Below, in pieces: positions 8,120 to 14,938 of a stretch of 33,577 nt of DNA. The notes under the pieces were generated by a model. That model was given only the letters and a program-made list of their open reading frames with translations, did no database searches and was not told the DNA's origin. The number at the start of each line of letters is the position of its first letter. The stretch's first letter is position 1. Source of the DNA: Ponticaulis sp. (GTDB taxonomy: Bacteria > Pseudomonadota > Alphaproteobacteria > Caulobacterales > Hyphomonadaceae); assembly GCA_002701295.1 (NCBI GenBank), contig NZUJ01000090.1, positions 1 to 33,577 of the forward strand, read 5' to 3'. The position numbers and the translations under genes were made by a program.

Positions 8120-8815
8120 TCAATTTGAAAGCGCAGCAGCTTTCAGCTCGTCACGACGTTTCAAACACCATTCATAGATCGGATAATCATCAGCATACCA
8201 CTCGGTCAGCGCCTTACGAGCAACCTCACTCAAGTCTTCGACTGGTATCGGATTCCGGTGGGCTCCGATGTCATCATCCGGTAAACTGTAACACTGCGGA
8301 ATACCGAGCACCTGTCGGATCCAATCAACGTCCTGATCGAAATCAGGCTGATGACCTATAAACAGGATCTTGTCTTTTATACGCTCCAGAAAACGCGCTG
8401 ATACGAGATAATGCGCCAGTCCCATTCGCGTATGTCCAATGGCGTTCATCGCGTATTCTGCCTTTTCGCGGACAGAACTATCCGGAGAGGCAAGCCCGAG
8501 ACCTAACGCCTCTGGACTACCGAAATCTGTGAAGGCCTTCTTTTCGGCCGGTGTCCACTCATTATTATAGCGAGGAAACCCCTTCCGCTGTCGGCTGTAA
8601 AACCCCGATAGGAACCGATCGACTGGTTCGCGCACACAAAACCCGGTTTTGCTGTCAGGAAATTCTTTTAATATCCTGGGAAGTCGGAAAACGTGCGGCC
8701 GGACGACAATCTGGTGACCCGGAAAATCTCGTGAGTAAGAATCTACAAGAGCTTTTAAAGCAGTTCCACCGGTTTTGCCCACGTGCACAATATTGACTGC
8801 GGTGCTCTCGTCCAT
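8120..8815 (-). CDS. Sulfotransferase-family protein
   Basis: A 231-aa cytoplasmic protein of the PAPS-dependent sulfotransferase superfamily. The N-terminal VHVGKTGGTALKALV (about 10-24) is the 5'-phosphosulfate-binding loop, and CVREPVDRFLSGFYSR near residues 60-75 is the 3'-phosphate motif. The C-terminal half is helical with no signal peptide. The ATG at 8815 is preferred over the TTG just before it; AAGGGAAG lies at a good distance upstream. The acceptor substrate (polysaccharide, lipid or other) cannot be told, and no polysaccharide genes adjoin it. Its stop abuts the recR stop with no spacer. Family assignment is good; the exact role is open. Confidence 0.88.
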   Translation of the reverse strand: MDESTAVNIVHVGKTGGTALKALVDSYSRDFPGHQIVVRPHVFRLPRILKEFPDSKTGFCVREPVDRFLSGFYSRQRKGFPRYNNEWTPAEKKAFTDFGSPEALGLGLASPDSSVREKAEYAMNAIGHTRMGLAHYLVSARFLERIKDKILFIGHQPDFDQDVDWIRQVLGIPQCYSLPDDDIGAHRNPIPVEDLSEVARKALTEWYADDYPIYEWCLKRRDELKAAALSN

Positions 8816-8886
8816 CAAATCGCGCTTCCCTTTGATTTTTAAGTCCTAAACAGGTCAGCACAGGTCATCAAGCGTCACCATACCGG

Positions 8887-9639
8887 TTAGTGCACTTTCA
8901 ACACGTAACGACGGTTTTGTGGCTGAACAGGTCGATAGGAGTGCGGAAACAGGGTTTCGAACACAGCCAGCTGTTCTGGCGAAGCCGTGATCGGCTTCTC
9001 AAAAACTGTCCAGGAAACGACTTCCGAACAAGGCGGCGTCGTCAAAGATCCTTCATAACGATAGGCTTCCCAGTCACCGGGCAGAAAATCATTCAGGTCG
9101 ACACTCATCACAGGCGTCACTTCTCCGGCAGAGCCCGGCATCACCCCGATCAGCTGATCGAAGAGCTCGTTTCGCTCACCACGCTCGACCATGACGCCAA
9201 CGACTGCCAGACGGCCATCATCGGCCTGGTGGACCAGATGAACTTCCATCGGGAAGCGGCGGCCATGAAGCGTGTGCTCTGAACCCGAATGAAAATGGAA
9301 CTGGAGAAACGTATAGGAGACGCCATCAATCACGATTTTCCCGGCATCGTCCATGTTCACCTGAAACGTATGCCCGTTATTGATGGCTTTGCTGACACGT
9401 GCGTTTTTCCAGTAGATCGCAGGCGCGTGAACCTCTGACGGAAGCGCCTGCCCGTTCAGATCAATCGGAGACTGCTCGCCGCCACGGCAGGATGAAAACT
9501 CGGGCGCAAGCTCACTCCAGTGGTCTGGCCCATGTGCGCCCTCATACTCCCAATGGGAGCCTTCGGTCGCAGCAAAACCTGAGGAAGCAAGACCAAGCGC
9601 GCCTGCAGCAGCACACAGAGTTTGAAATAGACCCTTCAT
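8887..9639 (-). CDS. Periplasmic alpha-class carbonic anhydrase
   Basis: A 250-aa alpha carbonic anhydrase that interconverts CO2 and bicarbonate. The ATG at 9639 is preceded by AGGGTGA and gives a signal peptide (MKGLFQTLCAAAGALGLASSGFA); an in-frame GTG lies three codons earlier. Mature hallmarks: HWEYEGAHGPDHWSEL, EQSPIDL, the zinc ligands H115 and H117 in FLQFHFHSGSEH, and H134 in MEVHLVH, then SLTTPPCSEVVSWTV. Cys51 and the Cys in PPCSE fit the conserved disulfide of periplasmic members. Nothing important seems missing. It is monocistronic by appearance, divergent from the small exported protein at 9851. Family and location are confident. Confidence 0.96.
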   Translation of the reverse strand: MKGLFQTLCAAAGALGLASSGFAATEGSHWEYEGAHGPDHWSELAPEFSSCRGGEQSPIDLNGQALPSEVHAPAIYWKNARVSKAINNGHTFQVNMDDAGKIVIDGVSYTFLQFHFHSGSEHTLHGRRFPMEVHLVHQADDGRLAVVGVMVERGERNELFDQLIGVMPGSAGEVTPVMSVDLNDFLPGDWEAYRYEGSLTTPPCSEVVSWTVFEKPITASPEQLAVFETLFPHSYRPVQPQNRRYVLKVH

Positions 9640-9754
9640 GACAATCACCCTGTTCTTCTTATTTTGATGCCCCGGCAGTATCGATTCAGGGTTAAAACTT
9701 CGGGGATGAAAAGTGTCAGGTTTTCAGCATTTTCCCGCGCAAATTGACGCACCC

Positions 9755-9800
9755 TGTCGCCTTGAGAGCGACAATTTTCGTTCAAAATTGAAACATGTTT
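9755..9800. repeat. Cluster of three small dyads upstream of the exported protein at 9851
   Basis: TGTCGC-N7-GCGACA (9755-9773), AATTTT-N5-AAAATT (9773-9789) and the perfect palindrome AAACATGTTT (9791-9800) follow one another in the divergent region between the carbonic anhydrase and the gene at 9851. They may be operators or leader hairpins for the rightward gene. Each is short enough to occur by chance; the clustering is what stands out. Confidence 0.35.
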
Positions 9801-9850
9801 GTCTGTCAGTCGTTGTTTGGCCAGACCATCAAAGAATGGAAGGACCAGAC

Positions 9851-10246
9851 ATGAAAACGCTCATGATTTCGACCGCCACTGCATTGATATTTGCCGCCAG
9901 CCCTGCCATCGCACAGGATGCGGCACCCGAAGAACCACCAACCTTCGGCACAGAATATGAAACAGGCGATCCGATTTTCACCGATGACAGCGACAACGCG
10001 TCAACGACGGATCACAAACTCAGCTACAAACTGTCAAAGCTTTGGGACCAGCAGGTTCTCGGCGATGATGTCGACGATATTGCGATCATGTCGCAGATGA
10101 TCAAGGAACCTGTTGCCTATGCCTCATCCAGCGAAACAAAAGCTGAGATCGAGACAATTGAAGAACCGGTTGGGCTCGGTGGCCCGTATTACGCATCTGA
10201 AGAAGACGTCGCACGCGATGCGGTTCTGACACCTGAAACCGAATAG
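9851..10246 (+). CDS. Small exported acidic protein, function unknown
   Basis: A 131-aa protein I do not recognise. The ATG at 9851 is preceded by GGAAGGACC and starts a clean signal peptide (MKTLMISTATALIFAASPAIAQ, cleavage after AIA-Q or ASPAIA). The mature part is strongly acidic (many Asp and Glu, few Lys/Arg), with no membrane segment and no cysteine. A run such as HKLSYKLSKLWDQQVLGDDVDDIA may form a helix. It is followed by a terminator-like hairpin at 10267-10295. Coding character and signal peptide are clear; role unknown. Confidence 0.82.
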   Translation: MKTLMISTATALIFAASPAIAQDAAPEEPPTFGTEYETGDPIFTDDSDNASTTDHKLSYKLSKLWDQQVLGDDVDDIAIMSQMIKEPVAYASSSETKAEIETIEEPVGLGGPYYASEEDVARDAVLTPETE

Positions 10247-10266
10247 AATCTGACTTCAGATCACAA

Positions 10267-10295
10267 AAAAGGGGCGGATAACATCCTCCCCTTTT
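10267..10295. terminator. Probable bidirectional terminator hairpin
   Basis: AAAAGGGG (10267-10274) and CCCCTTTT (10288-10295) form a perfect 8-base dyad between two convergent genes (stops at 10246 and 10333). The flanking A and T runs suit termination in both directions. Confidence 0.72.
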
Positions 10296-10332
10296 GCGTG
10301 TCTGATTTAGCCCGGATACCGGGTTTCAAATC

Positions 10333-10806
10333 CTAGCTCGTTTGCGCAGACGCTTTCGAGAGCTTGCGCGCAAAACGACCGAATGAGCGATTTGCATCTG
10401 ACCAGGTTGTGCTGCTTTGTGCAAACCGGATGTCGTTTTCAAACCAGTCATAGTCGAGGCTCGCAAGGGTCGTTCCATCGACGCCGATCACCTCACCGGT
10501 CAGCGCTGCGCCGCCGATAGAAAAGCTCTGGAAGCTGAGGCCGATTGTATCACTCATCTGCTTCATGGTCGGTCGGTTCGGCTTGGCACGTTCAATGACG
10601 ACATTCACCGTTCCAACATTCGACATATCGGAGAATTCACGTTCGATATCTTCGGTCAGCAAACGGGTCAGATACTCGCCTTCGCGCGTGCCGTAATCTT
10701 CATTCAGTGCTTCGATAAACTCGTCAGAATAGCTGACATTGACTTCCGCTGCCTGCGCGATGGGAGCAAGCGCCAGGGCTGCAACCGCAAGAAAAAGCTT
10801 CTTCAT
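10333..10806 (-). CDS. Exported protein of unknown function
   Basis: A 157-aa protein with a clear signal peptide (MKKLFLAVAALALAPIAQA-A). The start ATG at 10806 has an excellent AGGAGGAGAC ribosome site. The mature part has an alpha-beta look: EVNVSYSDEFIEALNEDYGTREG, then a helix, then VNVVIERAKPNRP, then an Ile/Gly-rich sheet and a C-terminal motif STTWSDANRSFGRFARKLS that resembles the ends of some conserved alphaproteobacterial exported proteins. No catalytic motif or cysteine is visible. The upstream region carries a perfect 10-base inverted repeat (10852-10884), a possible control site. I do not assign a function. Confidence 0.86.
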   Translation of the reverse strand: MKKLFLAVAALALAPIAQAAEVNVSYSDEFIEALNEDYGTREGEYLTRLLTEDIEREFSDMSNVGTVNVVIERAKPNRPTMKQMSDTIGLSFQSFSIGGAALTGEVIGVDGTTLASLDYDWFENDIRFAQSSTTWSDANRSFGRFARKLSKASAQTS

Positions 10807-10851
10807 GACTGTCTCCTCCTACTGTCCAATGTGCACAGTATGCACCGAATC

Positions 10852-10884
10852 CAGATGAATATCCACTGAACAACTATTCATCTG
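10852..10884. promoter_or_regulatory. Perfect 10-base inverted repeat upstream of the exported protein gene
   Basis: CAGATGAATA (10852-10861) and TATTCATCTG (10875-10884) form a perfect dyad with a 13-base spacer, 46 bases before the start at 10806. The length and position fit an operator for a dimeric regulator or a leader hairpin. No T-run follows on either strand. Confidence 0.45.
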
Positions 10885-10998
10885 AATACGGACAGACCTG
10901 CCGCGCATGGCGATGACACCTGTGCAATCGCATCCAGCAAGGCAGTGAAGGAGTGTTTTCTGACGGTAAAAGTCAGGCCATATCAATCGGCAGAAGCA

Positions 10999-11199
10999 CT
11001 AGTTTTTGCGGTCGCGCTCGCGCTCTTCATCGCTGGTTGTCACCAGATCAACGCTTGTTCCGACAACAGCGCCCGTGATCTCGACACCTGCTTCAACGGT
11101 CTCAGCAGCAAGATTGATCGCCGTCGCAGCGATGCAACCGGACAGAAATGGACTTCCCAGACCCGCGAACAACAAGGCCATAAAAACGCGAATAGACAT
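10999..11199 (-). CDS. Small lipoprotein
   Basis: A 66-aa probable lipoprotein. The signal ends with the lipobox FLSGC, after which come IAATAINLAAETVEAGVEITGAVVGTSVD, an Ala/Val/Gly-rich stretch, and a charged tail (DEERERDRKN). This layout, a lipobox, a hydrophobic small-residue segment and a short charged end, is common among small envelope lipoproteins of alphaproteobacteria. AGGGAAAG lies upstream of the ATG at 11199. No specific function can be inferred. It is downstream of the kinase-like gene on the same strand, separated by 156 bases. Confidence 0.75.
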   Translation of the reverse strand: MSIRVFMALLFAGLGSPFLSGCIAATAINLAAETVEAGVEITGAVVGTSVDLVTTSDEERERDRKN

Positions 11200-11355
11200 G
11201 TTAAAGACTTTCCCTGAATCTCTGAGGTCTTAACTCTGTCTGCCCTTTCCGAACAGGCGACAAAGCAACTCACCTGATAGCCATGCACTCAAGCTGCTAA
11301 GAATTCATTAGGGTTGAACATTTTTGAGAATGCCGGCTCGGAAGGCACAAACGTA

Positions 11356-12225
11356 TCACCAGATCGTCTGAACGCTCGCCTGTCTCTTCACATCAACAAC
11401 AAGTCCAAGCGATGCCAGATTGAGCTCGCTCGGCTGATCGAATGTCTGCGCCTCATAGATCGGCAGGAAATCGCCAAGGACAGACGATACGAGACAGCTT
11501 GCCGAGAGTGGTTCTTCGGTCGAGTTCGCTGCGATCAGACAAGTCATCAGATCCCCTAAGCCATTCGGAACAGATTTCCCGTCTGCCGCACAGGCATGCC
11601 CGCTCCAATATGCGCCATCCCGATCAGCGCACAGGGCACCGATCTTTCCTTTGCGACGGACCGACGAAATATAAATTGTCATGCCAAGATCAGTGCCTTG
11701 CGTGATCCATGGGCGCATTTCCTTGATTGGAATGTCCTGACGTGCGGGGTCCATATGGCCACCAGCGCGTCGGACGATCTCGCCATATTCCCAGCTATTG
11801 CACTTCAGAATGTCCGCACGTGGCAGAAGCGCCTCTGTCATGGCCTCAGCGACGTCTTCTTTGACGTACAGCCCCTTTCCGCAATCGCCGAGAATGGCAT
11901 CAACGATCACCGGTGCCTGGCGTTCGGGCAAATTGTCCAGCAGCCTCACCGTCTGAAGTACCTGCTCGGCCGATGCAAAATATCCGGTCACGATCACATC
12001 AGCGCTCGAAACAAGATTATTGGCGTTTAGCCCATCAATCATTCCGGAAAAGAGTTCGTCCGGAACTGCGCCGCCGCCCGGAACACCCCAGCCGGGATGC
12101 CGCCCCAAAAGCGTGGTCGGGAGAAGATTCACTTCAACGCCGAACTGCGGAAGCACCTTCATGGCGAGGCTTCCACCGACATTCGAGCCTGAGACAAAGG
12201 ACGAAATGACCAAAGCGCGTTTCAT
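11356..12225 (-). CDS. Pyridoxal/pyridoxamine-kinase-like protein (ribokinase superfamily)
   Basis: A 289-aa sugar/vitamin kinase of the PdxK/PdxY branch, likely phosphorylating pyridoxal-type B6 vitamers to feed PLP synthesis. Visible: N-terminal SSFVSGSNVGGSLAMKVLPQFGVEVNLLPT, comparable to the GxVGNxAAxxP...GxxxxxxxT start of PdxY; VIVDAILGDCGKGLYV, matching the DPVxGDxGxxYV motif; and PNGLGDLMTCLIAA near residues 225-240, in place of the usual GTGDxF/A, with the catalytic Asp kept. The start ATG at 12225 is closely preceded by AGGAT. It diverges from the CitE-like lyase. The sequence is rather divergent from classic PdxY, so the superfamily is firmer than the exact substrate. Confidence 0.8.
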   Translation of the reverse strand: MKRALVISSFVSGSNVGGSLAMKVLPQFGVEVNLLPTTLLGRHPGWGVPGGGAVPDELFSGMIDGLNANNLVSSADVIVTGYFASAEQVLQTVRLLDNLPERQAPVIVDAILGDCGKGLYVKEDVAEAMTEALLPRADILKCNSWEYGEIVRRAGGHMDPARQDIPIKEMRPWITQGTDLGMTIYISSVRRKGKIGALCADRDGAYWSGHACAADGKSVPNGLGDLMTCLIAANSTEEPLSASCLVSSVLGDFLPIYEAQTFDQPSELNLASLGLVVDVKRQASVQTIW

Positions 12226-12360
12226 ATCCTAAGTCTGTTATACGATTCAGACGGCAAAGACAGGTTTATCCGGCGAAGAGGAGACCATTCAACCCATTGA
12301 ATTTCATGCTGCATTGCGGCAAACACGTCAGCGAACAAATATCATCCGGGGATAAGAAAC

Positions 12361-13245
12361 ATGACAAATCTACACCGCCCTCGCCGTTCAGTTCTCTATA
12401 TGCCTGGCGCCAACACCCGTGCACTGGAAAAAGCCAAGTCGCTCGCTGCTGATGCGCTCATCTTCGACCTCGAAGACGCTGTTGCTCCTGAGGCCAAAGC
12501 CGAAGCGCGCGAGAATGTCTGCAATGCGGTCAGGGATGGCGGTTATGGCAAACGTGAGATCTGCATTCGCATGAATGGCCTCGACACCGAATGGGGCCTT
12601 GATGATCTGAAGGCGGCCGTAGCCGCAGGCCCTGATGCCATTCTCGCCCCTAAAGTCGTCAGCGGTGATGATATCCGCAAACTCGACGCAGAGATGACTG
12701 CCGCAGGCGCCAGCCCCGACATGCAGCTCTGGGTAATGATCGAAATGCCGCTCGCAATCCTGAACATTCAGGATATTGCCACAGCGGCCAAAGACACGCG
12801 CCTAACCCTGTTTGTCATGGGTACGAATGACCTCGCCAAGGAGCTGCGCGCCAGTGCCAAACCAGATCGTCAGGTCGCGTTTGGCACTTCACTATCCATG
12901 GCTATGCTTGCCGCGCGCGCCTTTGACATTGTCGCCATTGATGGTGTCTGGAATGACATCAAGGACGAGGCGGGTCTGCGCGATGAATGCGAAGAAGGCG
13001 CGGCTATGGGGTTTTATGGGAAAACACTCATTCACCCGTCACAGCTTGATATCACCAATCAGGTGTTTGCGCCCTCACCTGCAGAGGTCGAACATGCCAT
13101 TGATGTCATCAAGGCCTTCGCTGATCCGGAGAATGCAGGAAAAGGCGTTCTGAAGGTCAACGGGAAAATGACCGAACTCCTTCACCTGGCCGAAGCCAAT
13201 CGCATTGTCGCTGTTTCCGAAGCCATTCAGGCAATGGAAAGTTAA
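12361..13245 (+). CDS. CitE-like CoA-ester lyase / thioesterase (HpcH/HpaI aldolase family)
   Basis: A 294-aa TIM-barrel enzyme of the citrate-lyase-beta family acting on malyl-CoA-like esters. Seen: RRSVLYMPGANTRALEKA at the N-terminus, the metal-site motif ADALIFDLEDAVAPEAKAEAR (D and E), ICIRMNGLDTEWG with the active-site Arg, ILAPKV, LWVMIEMP with the Glu ligand, and the C-terminal GFYGKTLIHPSQL. The start ATG at 12361 has GGGGATAAG upstream. Members include (3S)-malyl-CoA lyase, malyl-CoA thioesterase and citramalyl-CoA lyase; I cannot separate these by eye. The presence of mch 14 kb away makes an ethylmalonyl-CoA-pathway role (malyl-CoA lyase/thioesterase) plausible. The next gene starts 9 bases after its stop, so they are probably one operon. 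Confidence 0.92.
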   Translation: MTNLHRPRRSVLYMPGANTRALEKAKSLAADALIFDLEDAVAPEAKAEARENVCNAVRDGGYGKREICIRMNGLDTEWGLDDLKAAVAAGPDAILAPKVVSGDDIRKLDAEMTAAGASPDMQLWVMIEMPLAILNIQDIATAAKDTRLTLFVMGTNDLAKELRASAKPDRQVAFGTSLSMAMLAARAFDIVAIDGVWNDIKDEAGLRDECEEGAAMGFYGKTLIHPSQLDITNQVFAPSPAEVEHAIDVIKAFADPENAGKGVLKVNGKMTELLHLAEANRIVAVSEAIQAMES

Positions 13246-13254
13246 ACCAGCACC

Positions 13255-13824
13255 ATGCGGCCCGAAACCGTTCGCGAAAAACTGGCTCTTGCCGCCGAGC
13301 ATCAACTGATTGTGCGGCTGGAGCGAGGTGAGATCGAAGAAGGGCACTTTGACGGCTATGTGTCCCGTCTAGGCGAACGCTTTTTCGCTCTGGCTGTGAT
13401 CGACGACAATGTCCACATCAATGGGTTTGCCTGTCTGCGCTATGAGGATGTCACCCGGATCATCCTCCCGCCACCTAACGAACATTTCCTCGTCAAAGCG
13501 CTGAATTTGCGTGGTGAATATCCGCCAACTTGCCCACCGATTGATCTGACCTCTGCTCTCTCGTTGATCCGGTCAGCCTGTGATCACATCCATATCGTCA
13601 GCGTTCATCCCGAAATCGATGATCCGGAAACCTGCTGGATCGGGCGACTGCGCTCATCATCTGATGAGCTGGTGGTGCTGGACCTCGTCAGCCCGGGCGG
13701 CGAATGGGAGGTCGATCCGTTTCAGGTTGAACTCAAACACGTCACCCGGGTCGACTTTGGTGGCGAGTACGAAAATGCGCTGATGCTGGTCGCTGGCCCC
13801 AGGCCAGATCGACTGGGAAGTTAG
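13255..13824 (+). CDS. Protein of two similar beta-rich modules, function unknown
   Basis: A 189-aa cytoplasmic protein I do not recognise. Its two halves resemble each other: near residues 33-62 GYVSRLGERFFALAVID is followed by INGFACLRYEDVTRIIL, and near residues 124-165 CWIGRLRSSSDELVVLDLV is followed by VDPFQVELKHVTRVDF and GEYENALMLVAG. The shared pattern is [GI]xLxRL, hydrophobic strand with D, then F-x(4-6)-VTR[IV]. This suggests an internal duplication of a small beta-barrel module, similar in size to Sm-like or PRC-type domains, but no specific family is claimed. There is no signal or membrane segment. It follows the CitE-like gene by 9 bases. Confidence 0.82.
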   Translation: MRPETVREKLALAAEHQLIVRLERGEIEEGHFDGYVSRLGERFFALAVIDDNVHINGFACLRYEDVTRIILPPPNEHFLVKALNLRGEYPPTCPPIDLTSALSLIRSACDHIHIVSVHPEIDDPETCWIGRLRSSSDELVVLDLVSPGGEWEVDPFQVELKHVTRVDFGGEYENALMLVAGPRPDRLGS

Positions 13825-13918
13825 CGATTTTGCCTCCATGGGCCGGGCGCAACCCGCTGGTCATTGTTTCTTTTGATCCTGCCTTGCTTTCGCGCTCACA
13901 GTCCGGCAGCCAGAACAC

Positions 13919-14530
13919 ATGGCAAATATTCTGATCGTCAACGGGCATTACCCATTCCCATCCTCCACCGGAGCGCTGAACGCCGCTTTCATCGAACGCG
14001 CGTGCAAACTGCTTTCCGAGAACGGTCACGACCTTCGCACCACGCGCGTTGTTGATGACTGGGAGATCGACACTGAAATCAATCATCACCTCTGGGCCGA
14101 CGTCGCACTCTATCAGTTTCCCCTCAATTCCATGAGCGTCCCCTGGCGGCTAAAGCAATATCTCGACGAGGTTTTCACCTTCGGTATGGATGGGCGCTTG
14201 GCCAAAGGTGACGGGAGGTCTCGTAAGGATCCCTCAAAACAGTACGGCTCAGGCGGCAAGCTGACAAAGCTTCGCTACATGCTGTCAGTTACAGCCAACG
14301 CGCCCTCCGTCGCATTTAATGATCCGGCGCAAACCTTGTTCGCAGGACGTTCTGTCGACGATCTCCTCGCACCAATTCATATCAATTTTGCATTTTTTGC
14401 CATGACGCCCCTGCCAAGCTTCATCGCTCATGATGTGAGCAAGAACCCGCAGGTCGACAGCGACTTTCGGCGTTTTGAGGCGCATCTGCTCACGCACATT
14501 GCCGGAGATCAGGAAACGTCAGAAAAATAG
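13919..14530 (+). CDS. mdaB: NAD(P)H:quinone oxidoreductase, MdaB-like flavodoxin fold
   Basis: A 203-aa FMN/FAD quinone reductase of the NQO/MdaB family, which reduces quinones by two electrons and protects against redox stress. Visible: ANILIVNGHYPFPSSTGALNAAFIERA (the flavodoxin-fold phosphate-binding start), ADVALYQFPLNSMSVPWRLKQYLDEVFTFGM (the family signature FPxxWxxxPxxLKxYxDxVxxxG), and LRYMLSVTANAPSVAFND. Length and layout match MdaB. Start ATG at 13919, 94 bases after the preceding gene. Its 3' end overlaps the convergent small membrane protein gene by 22 bases. Confidence 0.93.
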   Translation: MANILIVNGHYPFPSSTGALNAAFIERACKLLSENGHDLRTTRVVDDWEIDTEINHHLWADVALYQFPLNSMSVPWRLKQYLDEVFTFGMDGRLAKGDGRSRKDPSKQYGSGGKLTKLRYMLSVTANAPSVAFNDPAQTLFAGRSVDDLLAPIHINFAFFAMTPLPSFIAHDVSKNPQVDSDFRRFEAHLLTHIAGDQETSEK

Positions 14531-14808
14531 TTTCTGTTTTCCAGTTTCTCTTGTTTTTCAATGATCTGCTTGAGAAGCAATTTAAGCTGGGAGAGCTCGA
14601 CCTCGACCTTTGTCAGACGCTGATTGAGATGTTCGGCAGTTCCGTGAGTGTTGTTGGCTCGTCGGCGAACATCATCGATCACACCACCAAAACGGTGCAA
14701 CAATGCCTGCTGAGCAGCAAAGCCGTCTTCAACTTCTTTTCGACAGATACCCAGATACAGGAGCTGCAGCACGATAAACATGCCTGCGCCCGCGGCAAAC
14801 CAAATCAT
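14509..14808 (-). CDS. Small membrane-anchored coiled-coil protein
   Basis: A 99-aa protein with one N-terminal membrane segment (MIWFAAGAGMFIVLQLLYLGI) followed by a helical, heptad-patterned region (RLTKVEVELSQLKLLLKQIIEKQEKLEN) ending in a short polar tail. I choose the ATG at 14808 because GAGGAG at 14815-14820 is at a proper distance; a GTG at 14814 would touch it. No family is recognised. The last 22 bases overlap mdaB on the other strand, which raises some doubt, but the strong ribosome site and the clean TM-plus-coil design support a real gene. Confidence 0.72.
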   Translation of the reverse strand: MIWFAAGAGMFIVLQLLYLGICRKEVEDGFAAQQALLHRFGGVIDDVRRRANNTHGTAEHLNQRLTKVEVELSQLKLLLKQIIEKQEKLENRNYFSDVS

Positions 14809-14938
14809 CCGCACCTCCTCCTCACACGAAATCAGTAACGCACCAATCGGTTAAGAAAACGCGTTTAGAATCCTCAAAAACCTCTCAATCAGGGCTTTTG
14901 AAGGTTAAAGCACTCAGCTGGCCGGGTTTGGACGCCGA

